The notes: generated from the letters alone by a model not told the origin. A stretch of DNA of 32,864 bases from Moraxellaceae bacterium (GCA_014378805.1 JACMMY010000189.1:1-32864); one strand, 5' to 3'. Shown: positions 9,670-19,819, counted from the stretch's first letter. A program made the numbers and translations.

Positions 9670-10569
9670 TTAAAAAAGAGCAACAACTACACCTAGCCAA
9701 ACAGCGCGCCCAACCCAGCAATTATTCAAAAAGGCTTTAAAGGTATGCGCAGGCAACCGATCACGGGTCTGTAAATACTGTAGCCCAAATAGGATAAAGG
9801 CAATGACCAATCCAATATAGGCTGGAATACTCAAATTCAACAGATAAAACACGATCGCCATCAATGTCAAAAACAGTAACTGCAAAAAACCAATGATCAA
9901 TAAATCATTATTGGCAAACAGAATGGCTGTTGACTTAATTCCAGCTTTTAAATCATCTTCGCGATCAGTCATGGCATATTGTGTGTCATAGGCAACTGTC
10001 CAACATAAATTAGCTATATATAACAACCAACAAACCAAGTCTGGCGTTTGACCTTGCGCCACAAAAGCCATTGGAATCGCCCAAGAAAAAGCAGCACCTA
10101 AAACAAACTGCGGCAAATACGTCCAGCGTTTCATAAAAGGATAAAGCGTTGCTAAAAAAACAGCACCGAAAGCCCAATAAAGCGTTTCTAATGGCAGGAA
10201 TAGTAATAACGAAGCACTCAGCGCAATGAGTACCGCAAAGAGTATTAATGCGCTTTTTGATGAAACCTTGCCGCTCGCTAGGGGTCGATTCTTTGTTCGT
10301 TCGACTTTTCCATCGACATGACGATCTGCGAAATCGTTAATCACACAGCCCGCTGATCGCATCAATACAACGCCGAGTGAAAAAACCAATAAAATTAACC
10401 ATGAAGGATGAAGTACAAACGTTTTTGTTCCGGCTAACCAAACCGCCCATAACGTTGGCCAAAGTAATAGCTCAATACCCACAGGTCGATCTAACCGCGT
10501 AAGTTGCACATAAGCAAACAGGCGTTCTTGCCAAGTAATCGATTGAGTGTGCACAGGAGAACTCATCAA
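9670..10569 (-). CDS. ubiA: 4-hydroxybenzoate polyprenyltransferase UbiA
   Basis: RLDRPVGIELLLWPTLWAVWLA, MRSAGCVINDFADRHVDGKVERTKNRPLASG, AYDTQYAMTDREDDLKAGIKSTAI. Confidence 0.97.
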   Translation of the reverse strand: MMSSPVHTQSITWQERLFAYVQLTRLDRPVGIELLLWPTLWAVWLAGTKTFVLHPSWLILLVFSLGVVLMRSAGCVINDFADRHVDGKVERTKNRPLASGKVSSKSALILFAVLIALSASLLLFLPLETLYWAFGAVFLATLYPFMKRWTYLPQFVLGAAFSWAIPMAFVAQGQTPDLVCWLLYIANLCWTVAYDTQYAMTDREDDLKAGIKSTAILFANNDLLIIGFLQLLFLTLMAIVFYLLNLSIPAYIGLVIAFILFGLQYLQTRDRLPAHTFKAFLNNCWVGRAVWLGVVVALF

Positions 10570-10600
10570 AAGCTCGCTTTCAAAAGTAATATAAAAGGTT

Positions 10601-11167
10601 TTATTGACTCAATGCTTCCATAAAAGCAGGTAAAAATGTTTCTTGTACTAACAAATATTTATGATGCCAGACATAGGTTGTTCTACGCGTCCAACCCTCG
10701 TTAAGTTTCGAAAGTTGTCTAGACTTTCGTTGCTGATACTTAGGCACAATTTGCACACCCGCGCGCTCAAACAACACGGATCCTAATGAGCGATTTTTTA
10801 ACAATTTTAGTCGTCGACCCGAACCTCTTAATGTCCGTAATGGCATGACACTACGTGCGTGCACCCACGGCTCTAGATCATTACCATATAACAGCACTTC
10901 ACGAACCCAGACACGTTGTGAAGGCTTGATATTGAGCGGTTTAATTTCATCACGCTTTGGATGCTGAAGAGATTCTTGCAAAGGTAAAACACGAAATTGA
11001 CCATTTGCATGAGCACGTATCTGCTGAGTCAATGAACCTTGTGCTAATAACCAAGCTCTAATTGACGGTGAAGCAGAATCTAATAAGTCATGATGCTTAT
11101 TTTTAACAGTAAACCAGCGCGTCATATGCTGATGCTCAGCATACTTGCGCAAAGATGCTGAACTCAT
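10601..11167 (-). CDS. ubiC: Chorismate lyase (chorismate-pyruvate lyase) UbiC
   Basis: VWVREVLLYGNDLEPWVHARSVMPLRTL, LGSVLFE, RRTTYVWHHKYLLVQETFLPAF; next to ubiA. Preferred start MSSASLRKYAEHQ just after the upstream gene stop; ORF extends to 11200. Confidence 0.9.
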   Translation of the reverse strand: MSSASLRKYAEHQHMTRWFTVKNKHHDLLDSASPSIRAWLLAQGSLTQQIRAHANGQFRVLPLQESLQHPKRDEIKPLNIKPSQRVWVREVLLYGNDLEPWVHARSVMPLRTLRGSGRRLKLLKNRSLGSVLFERAGVQIVPKYQQRKSRQLSKLNEGWTRRTTYVWHHKYLLVQETFLPAFMEALSQ

Positions 11168-11168
11168 C

Positions 11169-11786
11169 CTAAGGTTTTTTTCCGACTGGAGGTTTTCCAA
11201 TAGGCGCTTGTTGCTTTACATTACTTTGAAGTACATTGAAAGAAACCGATTTAGACATCAATACTCGTCCACTAGCGTTCACAATTTTTGCCGAAAATTG
11301 ATGCTGACCCCGCTCCATTTCTTCGGTTGAACCATGATCAGTCGCGGGTTTTCCATCGACTAAAAGTACCAAGTGATCACCGTTCTTTAAATCTGGCTTG
11401 ACTTGCACATTCGCAGAAAATGCATCTGCGGTACGTCGATAAGTTTGATCTGCTGTAGGTGAAATTATCGTCAGTGTGTAATTTTCGGCACGAGAGAGTG
11501 GAGCCGCCTTTGGATCAGTTTCTAATGTACTTGCGATTAATTCTGGACTCATCGCTGGCACCGTTGCTAATGGCGGAACGCTAATCAATTTTGCAGCTTT
11601 ATCAGGGACATCACTAAAACTTACATTACCATCCGCATCCACTTTTTTATAAACAGCCGCACCTGCTAACTGACTACTTAAAACAGTTGCCGTAAAAAAA
11701 CCCACTAGCATCATCCTCGCTAGCAATTTTGGTTTTATACCTATTGCAACTCTATTCATGCGTTCAAAAGTTTTCATCGTAGGCAA
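11169..11786 (-). CDS. Secreted DUF4124-domain-type protein
   Basis: N-terminal signal-like hydrophobic segment followed by AAVYKKVDADGNVSFSDVPDKAAK, typical of DUF4124. Confidence 0.7.
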   Translation of the reverse strand: MPTMKTFERMNRVAIGIKPKLLARMMLVGFFTATVLSSQLAGAAVYKKVDADGNVSFSDVPDKAAKLISVPPLATVPAMSPELIASTLETDPKAAPLSRAENYTLTIISPTADQTYRRTADAFSANVQVKPDLKNGDHLVLLVDGKPATDHGSTEEMERGQHQFSAKIVNASGRVLMSKSVSFNVLQSNVKQQAPIGKPPVGKKP

Positions 11787-11908
11787 ATCCTATGCGAATT
11801 AATAATCTTATTGTAAACCACAAAGCTAAAGAATTAAGTATGAATATCATGAATTGAATCATAATGATTCTGGAAGCTAAATCTAAACCATATTGATCAA
11901 AACGCCAA

Positions 11909-11941
11909 TAAAAAAAGGCCTGCAGTGCAGGCCTTTTTTTA
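11909..11941 (-). terminator. Intrinsic terminator of glnA
   Basis: aaaaaaa-ggcctgc-agt-gcaggcc-ttttttt immediately downstream of the glnA stop. Confidence 0.9.
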
Positions 11942-11956
11942 TCAATGAACTACAAA

Positions 11957-13366
11957 TTAACAGCTGTAATACATTTCGAACTCAACAGGGTGAGTTGTTG
12001 TGTTCAAGCGACGAACTTCTTCCATTTTAAGATCGATATACGCATCAAGCATCGGCTTAGTGAATACACCACCTTTTAACAAGAACTCATGGTCAGCTTT
12101 TAACGCATCAAGAGCCATTTCAAGTGAATGAGCCACTGTTGGGATCAACGCTTCTTCTTCAGGTGGCAAGTCGTACAGATTTTTGTCTGCAGCTGCGCCA
12201 GGATGGATCTTGTTTTGGATGCCGTCAAGACCAGCCATTAACAATGCAGCAAATGCCAAGTATGGATTAGCAACTGGATCTGGGAAACGCGCTTCAATAC
12301 GACGACCTTTAGGATTCGCAACATATGGAATACGAATAGATGCTGAGCGATTGCGTGCTGAGTAAGCAAGCATAATCGGTGCTTCATAATGTGGCACAAG
12401 GCGCTTGTAGCTGTTTGTTGCTGGATTGGTGATCGCATTCAATGCACGTGCGTGCTTGATGATACCGCCGATGAAAAACAGTGCTGTTTCTGACAAACCT
12501 GCATATTCATCACCCGCAAAGGTGTTAACGCCATTTTTACTAATTGACATATGTACATGCATACCTGAACCATTATCACCAACCATTGGTTTAGGCATAA
12601 AGGTTGCAGTTTTGCCATGCTCATGGGCAACGTTTAATACTGCATATTTAAAGACCTGAACTTCATCAGCTTTACGTACGAGTGTATTAAATGACACGCC
12701 AATTTCAAGCTGACAAGAGGCGACTTCGTGATGCTGTACTTCAACTTTGCCTTCACCAAGCATTGCTTCAATCGCTTCACACATTGCCACACGCATATCT
12801 TGGCTGCTGTCTACAGGCGGAACTGGGAAATAACCACCTTTAACGCGTGGGCGATGACCTGAGTTACCACCTTCGTAGTCTTTGTTGGTCGACCATGCAG
12901 CTTCTTCAGCATAAATTGTGTGACGTGCACCTGACATGTCAATGTCAAATTTCACTTCATCAAACACAAAGAATTCTGGCTCTGGGCCAAAATATGCAGT
13001 ATCACCGATACCCGTAGATTTGAGGTATTCTTCTGCGCGACGTGCGATAGAACGTGGATCACGCTCGTAACCTTGCATGGTTGATGGCTCGATCACATCA
13101 CATGTCACCACGACTGTTGGTGCAGAGAAGAACGGGTCCATGAACGCTGTTTCTGGATCAGGTAAGAGAATCATGTCCGATGCTTCGATGCCTTTCCAAC
13201 CCGCAACTGAAGAACCGTCAAACATTTTACCGTCAACAAATGTGCTTTCATCTACGGTGTGTGCTGGAAAGCTCACATGCTGCTCTTTACCACGCGTGTC
13301 GGTAAAACGGAAATCGACCCATTCCGCTTCATTTTCTTTAATCAGATTGAGGACCTTGTTGCTCAT
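11957..13366 (-). CDS. glnA: Glutamine synthetase type I
   Basis: 469 aa; [73 protein letters not shown], and adenylylation-type loop [10 protein letters not shown]. Confidence 0.99.
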   Translation of the reverse strand: MSNKVLNLIKENEAEWVDFRFTDTRGKEQHVSFPAHTVDESTFVDGKMFDGSSVAGWKGIEASDMILLPDPETAFMDPFFSAPTVVVTCDVIEPSTMQGYERDPRSIARRAEEYLKSTGIGDTAYFGPEPEFFVFDEVKFDIDMSGARHTIYAEEAAWSTNKDYEGGNSGHRPRVKGGYFPVPPVDSSQDMRVAMCEAIEAMLGEGKVEVQHHEVASCQLEIGVSFNTLVRKADEVQVFKYAVLNVAHEHGKTATFMPKPMVGDNGSGMHVHMSISKNGVNTFAGDEYAGLSETALFFIGGIIKHARALNAITNPATNSYKRLVPHYEAPIMLAYSARNRSASIRIPYVANPKGRRIEARFPDPVANPYLAFAALLMAGLDGIQNKIHPGAAADKNLYDLPPEEEALIPTVAHSLEMALDALKADHEFLLKGGVFTKPMLDAYIDLKMEEVRRLNTTTHPVEFEMYYSC

Positions 13367-13540
13367 GCTTACTATGCTCCAGCGCTAGAAAAATCAATAA
13401 AAAAATCAATGCAACAACTTATATCGTAAAACAGTTGCTAGTTACTCATCGACCAAATGCAACTTATGCCATTCGGCTCAAGCCCACATTAAGAAGATTT
13501 CAACAACATCAACACTTTTGATAAAAACGATGAATACTCT

Positions 13541-13558
13541 AAGCAAAGGACGTACCAA
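13541..13558 (-). promoter_or_regulatory. Probable sigma54 (RpoN) promoter for glnA
   Basis: Minus strand TTGGTACGTCCTTTGCTT against consensus YTGGCACGRNNNTTGCW; GG and GC separated by the required 10 nt; predicted +1 near 13531. Confidence 0.7.
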
Positions 13559-13710
13559 AATAGACCACTAATACGAATTTGCCTTAAATCAGTCCATTGA
13601 AATCAAGTGTTTCTTACCTTTAACAACACATCAAACTCATTTTTTGATTATACCGCATGACATACATACGTATATCAGAAATGCTTAGACTCAATCTAAA
13701 TAAAACAATA

Positions 13711-13727
13711 TGAATCATTTTGGTGCA
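13711..13727 (-). promoter_or_regulatory. Putative NtrC-binding site (glnA proximal enhancer)
   Basis: TGAATC-ATTTT-GGTGCA against TGCACC-N5-GGTGCA (10/12 conserved positions). Confidence 0.55.
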
Positions 13728-13753
13728 AAAAATAAAACACACCTCGCCTAATT

Positions 13754-13770
13754 TGCACCAAAAAGAAGCA
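13754..13770 (-). promoter_or_regulatory. Putative NtrC-binding site (glnA distal enhancer)
   Basis: TGCACC-AAAAA-GAAGCA against TGCACC-N5-GGTGCA (10/12); centre about 43 bp from the first site. Confidence 0.55.
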
Positions 13771-13832
13771 TCAAATTAATTTGTAGATAAGAATGCACCC
13801 ATTGCACACTCTTATCTGAACAATAAACGAGC

Positions 13833-14876
13833 TCACTTCGCTGCGTAGCGACTTGACATTTTCTCAAGTGAGATAGGATTAATTTTACTTGCGTTGCCTG
13901 ATGTACCAAATTGGTTATAACGATCAATACAAACGTCGCGCATTGCTTTGACCGTTTCACCAAAGAATTTACGTGGATCAAATTCTGATGGATGTTCCGC
14001 CATAAAGCGGCGCATTGCACCTGTAGAAGCCAAACGCAAATCTGTATCAATATTCACTTTTCTCACGCCATACTTAATGGCTTCAACGATTTGCTCAACT
14101 GGCACGCCATAAGTTTCTTTAATGTCGCCGCCATGTTCATTGATAATTTGCAACCATTCTTGGGGAACTGAGCTTGAACCGTGCATAACCAAATGAGTAT
14201 TTGGAATCTTTGCGTGAATCTCTTTAATGCGATCAATCGCTAAAATATCGACTGTTGGTGGACGAGTGAATTTATATGCACCGTGGCTCGTACCAATCGC
14301 AATCGCCAAAGCGTCAACGTTAGTATCTGCTACAAATTGAGCAGCCTCTTCGACTGTCGTTAGCAATTGGGAGTGATCTAAGACACCCTCTGCGCCTACG
14401 CCATCTTCTTCACCAGCCATACCAGTTTCTAAGCTACCTAGGCAACCAATTTCACCTTCAACAGAAACACCACAGGCATGAGCTAATTTAACCACTTCAC
14501 GGGTTACATTGACGTTGTATTCATAATTCGTGGGCGTTTTACCATCGGTATTGAGTGAGCCATCCATCATGACTGAGCTAAAGCCCAGTTGGATTGAACG
14601 TTGGCAAATTTCTGGACTGGTCCCGTGATCTTGATGCATAACGACAGGAATATGTGGCCACTCTTCAATAGCGGCTAAAATCAAATGACGTAAGAACGGT
14701 GCACCCGCATATTTACGTGCGCCCGCACTGGCTTGAACAATAACAGGAGAATTTGTTTTATCCGCAGCTTCCATAATGGCGCGCATTTGTTCGAGATTAT
14801 TGACGTTGAATGCTGGAACGCCATAGCTATGTTCAGCAGCATGATCAAGCAATTGGCGTAACGAAATAAGTGCCAT
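13833..14876 (-). CDS. fba: Class II fructose-bisphosphate aldolase
   Basis: [83 protein letters not shown] extends to 14930; internal ATG preferred. Confidence 0.97.
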   Translation of the reverse strand: MALISLRQLLDHAAEHSYGVPAFNVNNLEQMRAIMEAADKTNSPVIVQASAGARKYAGAPFLRHLILAAIEEWPHIPVVMHQDHGTSPEICQRSIQLGFSSVMMDGSLNTDGKTPTNYEYNVNVTREVVKLAHACGVSVEGEIGCLGSLETGMAGEEDGVGAEGVLDHSQLLTTVEEAAQFVADTNVDALAIAIGTSHGAYKFTRPPTVDILAIDRIKEIHAKIPNTHLVMHGSSSVPQEWLQIINEHGGDIKETYGVPVEQIVEAIKYGVRKVNIDTDLRLASTGAMRRFMAEHPSEFDPRKFFGETVKAMRDVCIDRYNQFGTSGNASKINPISLEKMSSRYAAK

Positions 14877-15030
14877 AACTGAAAACTCTTTATGAAAACG
14901 ATGTGAAAGTTTTATGAATCTGATTTGCAAAAAAGCAATCTGCAGATTCTAACCTACTTGAATCCTTTTTGGATGAGGTTTTGACTGATTTTATTTAGAG
15001 AAGTTTGTATGATTGATAAAATGCTAGACA

Positions 15031-15062
15031 TAAAAAACCCCGCAATCAGCGAGGTTTTTTAA
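15031..15062 (-). terminator. Intrinsic terminator downstream of the Ala-rich lipoprotein gene
   Basis: Minus strand aaaaaa-cctcgc-tgatt-gcgggg-ttttttat. Confidence 0.8.
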
Positions 15063-15128
15063 TTTTATTTTTTGACTTAGATATACTTTACTCAAAACTC
15101 AAGTAAAGCGAATCTTTAAAAAATTAAA

Positions 15129-15485
15129 TTATTTAGATTCTTTAATTTTGTCAGCTGTTGCTTGTGCAGTGTTCGCAGTTGCTTGTGCTGCATTTGCTGC
15201 TGCATCTTTTACGTTCGCTTCAGTTGCACCCGCTACGTTTGCAGTTGCGTCAGCAGCTTTGTTTGCAGCTTCTGCGGTGGCATCAGCAGCTTTAGTCGCG
15301 CTGTCAGCAACTGATGACGTTGCAGCTTGTGCAGCATCAGCAGCACTTGCTACGCCAGCAGCCGCATTATCCGCAGTTGCAGCAACAGAACTTGCAGCAT
15401 TATCAGCAGCAGTTTTGGTTTTGTCACATGCAGTCAAAGCCAAAGGAAGAGCCAAAGCAGCAACGAGAAGGATCGAAGTTTTCAT
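15129..15485 (-). CDS. Small alanine-rich repeat lipoprotein
   Basis: Signal peptide with lipobox LTAC-D; about 95-residue Ala/Thr/Asp/Lys repeat region (ATKAADATAEAANKAADATANVAG...) predicted helical. Confidence 0.8.
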   Translation of the reverse strand: MKTSILLVAALALPLALTACDKTKTAADNAASSVAATADNAAAGVASAADAAQAATSSVADSATKAADATAEAANKAADATANVAGATEANVKDAAANAAQATANTAQATADKIKESK

Positions 15486-15632
15486 ATGTATTTCCTGTAA
15501 TAATTAAAAATTAAGTCGCTAAGACCTGCTCTGAGAATAGCACAGCATATATGACAGAAAAAATACGATGTAACAAAACAACGCATTTCTCAGTAGCTTA
15601 AATACAGAAAAAGCAAAGAAAAATATTCCGAC

Positions 15633-16820
15633 TTAGTCACAACGTGTTAATAAAATCGCGACAGCAGGAAGTACTTTACCTTCAACAAATTCAAGAAATG
15701 CACCGCCACCTGTTGATATATAACCTATTTTATCTGCAACGTCATATTTATCAATTGCTGCCAAAGTATCACCACCGCCTGCAATCGAGAAACCCTTGCT
15801 CGTTGCAATGGCTTCTGCAAGCGCTTTAGTCCCATAACCAAATGCATCAACTTCAAATACGCCGACGGGACCATTCCATAGGATGGTCTTGGCTTGTTCG
15901 ATTGAGGTGGCAAAATGAGCTGCTGTGTCTACACCAATATCTAAAATCATATCTGTGTCGCCAATATCCGCAACATTCTTTGTAACAGGCGTGCTATTTG
16001 CAACAAACGCCATAAAGTCGCCGCTTAAATTTTGCGCATCAATAACGACTACATCAGTCGGTAGTGGAACGCTGACTTTGCTTGCAATTGCCTTTGCAGT
16101 TTCAATTAAATCTGGTTCGTATAATGACTTACCGACATTGTACCCAGCTGCAGCTAAAAAAGTATTTGCAATACCGCCACCCACAATAATCTGATCACAG
16201 ACACTTGCTAATGACGTTAAGACATCTAGCTTGGTTGATACTTTTGAGCCAGCAACGATAGCAACCATTGGTTTTTGAGGAGATTGCATAGCGCGACCGA
16301 GTGCATCAAGCTCTGCCGCCAACAGTGGACCTGCACACGCAATTTTAGCGTAACGCGCTACGCCTTCGGTTGAGGCTTCTGCACGATGCGCGGTACCAAA
16401 TGCATCCATCACAAAGACATCGCAAAGGGCTGCATATTTTTGCGCTAAATCTAAATTATTTTTCTTTTCACCCGTATTAAAGCGTACGTTTTCAAGTAAG
16501 ACGACTTGACCAACTTTAATATCTACACCGTTTAGGTAATCAGTCACTAACTGTACATCTTGACCCAATGCATTAGACAAATAAGCTGCCACAGGTGCCA
16601 AAGAGTTTTCTACACTTTGTTCACCTTCAGTCGGGCGACCAAGATGTGAACACACAATCACTGCGGCGCCTTGCGCAAGCGCTGCTTTAATCGTTGGTAA
16701 TGCTGCACGTAAACGCGCATCGCTCGTAATTTGACTGTTTTTCACAGGAACATTTAGATCTTCGCGGATCAATACACGCTGACCTGTTAAATCTAAATCT
16801 GTCATTCGTTTGAAATTCAT
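15633..16820 (-). CDS. pgk: Phosphoglycerate kinase
   Basis: [82 protein letters not shown]. Start placed at MNFKRM; ORF extends to 16835. Confidence 0.97.
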   Translation of the reverse strand: MNFKRMTDLDLTGQRVLIREDLNVPVKNSQITSDARLRAALPTIKAALAQGAAVIVCSHLGRPTEGEQSVENSLAPVAAYLSNALGQDVQLVTDYLNGVDIKVGQVVLLENVRFNTGEKKNNLDLAQKYAALCDVFVMDAFGTAHRAEASTEGVARYAKIACAGPLLAAELDALGRAMQSPQKPMVAIVAGSKVSTKLDVLTSLASVCDQIIVGGGIANTFLAAAGYNVGKSLYEPDLIETAKAIASKVSVPLPTDVVVIDAQNLSGDFMAFVANSTPVTKNVADIGDTDMILDIGVDTAAHFATSIEQAKTILWNGPVGVFEVDAFGYGTKALAEAIATSKGFSIAGGGDTLAAIDKYDVADKIGYISTGGGAFLEFVEGKVLPAVAILLTRCD

Positions 16821-17011
16821 AGCACTCATCACCAAACAATCTCGCGGGGTCGCAAATAGAGTGGATATTGTAAATGAATTTTTCCGCTGAGCACATTTCT
16901 ATTACTTTTAGTTGATAGATTTACAATCAACATTTAATTTTTAATAAAACTCCGATACACAGAATCTTTAATTCATGTATTGTGATCAAAATAATTCGAT
17001 TTGAATACATC

Positions 17012-17545
17012 ATGGATCATATTTTTACTAATCCCTACCTCAATGTTGCGTTACGCAGCCTTGCGGTTTATTTTTTTATATTGATCGCCATTCGACTGAC
17101 TGGTAAAAAAGAATTATCACAAATGAATACCACAGATGTGGTGCTGATTTTACTGATTAGTAATGCGGTACAAAATGCAATGGTCGGCGCGAATACGGGT
17201 CTTTCTGGCGGATTAGTCGCTGCAGCAGTCTTATTTACTGCCAATTACATCATCAAGAAAACGTTGTTTAAAAATAAAAAACTAAGAGATTTAATTTCAG
17301 AACACCCAGAAGTCCTCATCCATAACGGTACGTTGAATTGTGCGATATTAGATAAGCAAGGGATTAGCAACGACGAACTGAAAGAAGCAATGCGTGAGCA
17401 TGGTGTGGAGAATTTTGCAGATGTAAAACTTGCCATGCTGGAAATTGATGGCAATATTAGTATTATTGCTGGGGATAGTAAAAACTTAACTCAGACATAT
17501 CATAAACGCCGCCGAGTACACAAAACATTGGGGAGCATCAATTGA
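17012..17545 (+). CDS. DUF421/YetF-family membrane protein
   Basis: FFILIAIRLTGKKELSQMNTTDVVLILLISNAVQNAMVG plus cytoplasmic LISEHPEVLIHNGTLN...ELKEAMREHGV; start at MDHIF. Confidence 0.85.
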   Translation: MDHIFTNPYLNVALRSLAVYFFILIAIRLTGKKELSQMNTTDVVLILLISNAVQNAMVGANTGLSGGLVAAAVLFTANYIIKKTLFKNKKLRDLISEHPEVLIHNGTLNCAILDKQGISNDELKEAMREHGVENFADVKLAMLEIDGNISIIAGDSKNLTQTYHKRRRVHKTLGSIN

Positions 17546-17589
17546 TACTCCCCGTTTTATCTAGCATTTTCAGGTTAATTTTTTAAAAT

Positions 17590-18123
17590 TTATCCTGCTG
17601 GCGCGTGGTACAGTAAAAACAACTTAGTCAGATTCTCAGGAATCTCTTCTGCCATTTCTTCCATCAAGTCAGGATTCTGACGTACATTATCAAGGTCAGG
17701 CTCGCCTTCAATGCCGCTGAATACCATCATTGGCAAAGTCAACATAATGACATCTTCTTCTTCATCTGCAAGCTCGAACCATGCTTCATCATTTAAAAAT
17801 AAAGCATCAACAAAACCAACAGCCCAATCACCTAAGCTTGAATCCACTGAAATTTCTTCGATTTCAACAGGGAATCCAATATGCTCTTCGCTCAGCAATG
17901 TTTGTAAAATATCGTTGCGCCATAGATCGATGTGTTCAAGAATTTCTTTAGGAATATCCTTTTCATGCTCATCAAATAAATGTTTACGCCAATCTTTCAG
18001 ATCTGGCCCAACCACCGTCGCACACAAAAAACCATGCGTTGCGGCAAAGTCTAATCCAAATTCGTTGGTTTCGCCGTCTAAGTAGTCAGCCAGCAGATCT
18101 AGATCAAGCTCAAGGATCGCCAT
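17590..18123 (-). CDS. YecA/YgfB (UPF0149)-family protein
   Basis: LADYLDGETNEFGLDFAATHGFLCATVVGPD...LGDWAVGFVDALFLNDEAW; acidic. Start at MAILELDLDL is preferred over the longer ORF. Confidence 0.75.
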   Translation of the reverse strand: MAILELDLDLLADYLDGETNEFGLDFAATHGFLCATVVGPDLKDWRKHLFDEHEKDIPKEILEHIDLWRNDILQTLLSEEHIGFPVEIEEISVDSSLGDWAVGFVDALFLNDEAWFELADEEEDVIMLTLPMMVFSGIEGEPDLDNVRQNPDLMEEMAEEIPENLTKLFLLYHAPAG

Positions 18124-18250
18124 GAGACACACTCCAATACACAAAAAAGATGCCGCTACTCTAACAAATTTAAAGTGTTTTCGGGCGTAATAAAACGCAA
18201 TGATTTGTCTACAGGACTTACATCTTAGAATTAATGTCCAAAAATTATTC

Positions 18251-18296
18251 AAAAAAAAGACCCGTTTCTTCGTCAGAAAAAAAAGGTCTTTTTTTT
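18251..18296 (-). terminator. Intrinsic terminator downstream of the small acidic protein gene
   Basis: aaaaaaaagacc ... ggtctttttttt inverted repeat with a nested tttct/agaaa stem. Confidence 0.7.
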
Positions 18297-18319
18297 AACA
18301 GTCGCTAAATATTAATGCA

Positions 18320-18517
18320 CTAATCATCTTCTAAATCAAAGTCGTATTCTTTTAAATGTGCTTGAAGTCGCTTTTCTTGCAAAATATCATCAATCAAACG
18401 TCGTTTAAGCAACGATGCTTTACTGTGATGTAAGGATTTATGAAGTACCTCTGGTACGAGATCTACATCAACAAAAGCTTCGTCTAGTTCAAAATCTTGG
18501 CTTCCAGCACTACTCAT
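18320..18517 (-). CDS. Small acidic protein, possibly PA3496-family
   Basis: 65 aa MSSAGSQDFELDEAFVDVDLVPEVLHKSLHHSKASLLKRRLIDDILQEKRLQAHLKEYDFDLEDD; purine-rich stretch (ggaaggagatc on the minus strand) upstream of ATG and terminator downstream. Confidence 0.6.
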   Translation of the reverse strand: MSSAGSQDFELDEAFVDVDLVPEVLHKSLHHSKASLLKRRLIDDILQEKRLQAHLKEYDFDLEDD

Positions 18518-18762
18518 TATGATCTCCTTCCACTCATTCTTTTTTTTAAAACGTTAGGTTAAACACGTCCCCGAAAAGTATATAATCATAAAATGTAACA
18601 ATGTCAAGAAAACAACTAAAATAAACACAGAATAAACACAAAACGAAAATTCATTTGTTTAACTTACATGCACTCATTCAAATCAGCGTTTGAATTTTAT
18701 GGATTATTTATTTCAGAGCAAAATTCTATCAATAAATCATTTTTCAAAAGTTAATCGAGGAT

Positions 18763-19806
18763 TTATCTAGAGAGTTGCACCATCAAGTTTTCCATGACTA
18801 ACTGAGGATTCACATTTTGACTTTGGCTTGCAATCAACGACACGATACGCTGATCTATCGCCAGTAATGATTCCATTGATAAACGACTCTTGATCTGATT
18901 CAAGTGATTCTGATCCAAATCGGTTTGAATCACCTCATAACCGACCTGCAAGGCGATCACATCTCGCAAAATTTGGCGGACAAGATTGAGCCATGTTAAT
19001 AACGGTAATTGTTTCAGCCAATACGTTGTTGCATCTAAGACCGACCTTCGCCCCGTTAGAATGGCAAGCCAAGTCGCAAGCCATTGGCCACGAAGCTTAA
19101 ATTGTGTCGTTGTTGACAACTCAACTGCCGCCAATGGAGCGCCACCTGACATGGCGAGTAAGAGTTTTGCTTGTTCACTGGTCACAGCCAATTCATCACA
19201 TACAAAATCGACAGCAAGTTCAGTTTCAATACGTCCAAGCGGAATTTGTTGAACTCGGCTGCGAATTGTGGCGGGAAGTTGTAAATATTGATCAGCAACG
19301 AGTAAAAGCATGACACGTTGCGCTGGTTCTTCTAGTGTTTTCAATAAAGCATTTGCCGCAGCAGTGTTCAAGGTTTCGGCGGGCTCAAAAATCACCACAC
19401 GCCAACCCTGCCCTGTTTGCTGTACAAAAAGCATCAAGTCACGAATTTGATCAATTTTTATTTGACGGCTTTGTTTGCCCTTGGCATCTACCTCACGAGA
19501 AATACGTAACAAACTTGGATGATTACCTACAGTGAGCCACGCGCAGCTCGGACATTGACCACAAGCACCATCTACAGTCGGTGTATCACACAACAACCAA
19601 CCTGCTAAATGCTCCGCAAATCGACGTTTACCAGTTCCGACCGCGCCAGTTAAAAGCACACCATGTGGCAAGTTTGGTTTGCGACTGGTTAGCCGTGTCC
19701 AGACAGCGCGATGCCATGGCAATAACGGCATGAAATGCGACTGAGCATGTACAACAAGTGCTGAAGGCTCATCATCTTTGAGTTTAGCTGGAGCACGCGC
19801 CATCAA
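18763..19806 (-). CDS. holB: DNA polymerase III subunit delta'
   Basis: PHGVLLTGAVGTGKRRFAEHLAGWLLC, CGQCPSCAWLTVGNHPSLL, NALLKTLEEPAQRVMLLLVADQYLQLPATIRSRVQ. Confidence 0.93.
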   Translation of the reverse strand: MMARAPAKLKDDEPSALVVHAQSHFMPLLPWHRAVWTRLTSRKPNLPHGVLLTGAVGTGKRRFAEHLAGWLLCDTPTVDGACGQCPSCAWLTVGNHPSLLRISREVDAKGKQSRQIKIDQIRDLMLFVQQTGQGWRVVIFEPAETLNTAAANALLKTLEEPAQRVMLLLVADQYLQLPATIRSRVQQIPLGRIETELAVDFVCDELAVTSEQAKLLLAMSGGAPLAAVELSTTTQFKLRGQWLATWLAILTGRRSVLDATTYWLKQLPLLTWLNLVRQILRDVIALQVGYEVIQTDLDQNHLNQIKSRLSMESLLAIDQRIVSLIASQSQNVNPQLVMENLMVQLSR

Positions 19807-19819
19807 TCATTCGCCTATT

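Noticed and set aside
13452-13482. Alternative sigma54 promoter (minus strand GAATGGCATAAGTTGCAT)
   Set aside because: GG and GC are separated by only 8 nt instead of 10, so spacing is wrong; the 13541-13558 site fits better.
13748-14050. 100-aa ORF overlapping the fba end
   Set aside because: Out-of-frame with fba, no recognisable domain, and overlaps the proposed glnA regulatory region.
15148-15507. 119-aa plus-strand ORF opposite the Ala-rich lipoprotein (and a 66-aa ORF at 15314)
   Set aside because: Mirror-image of GC-biased Ala codons; the minus-strand frame has a signal peptide, lipobox and terminator.
16911-16932. gttgat...atcaac hairpin between pgk and the DUF421 gene
   Set aside because: Only a 6-bp AT-rich stem without T tract; expected by chance in such AT-rich sequence.
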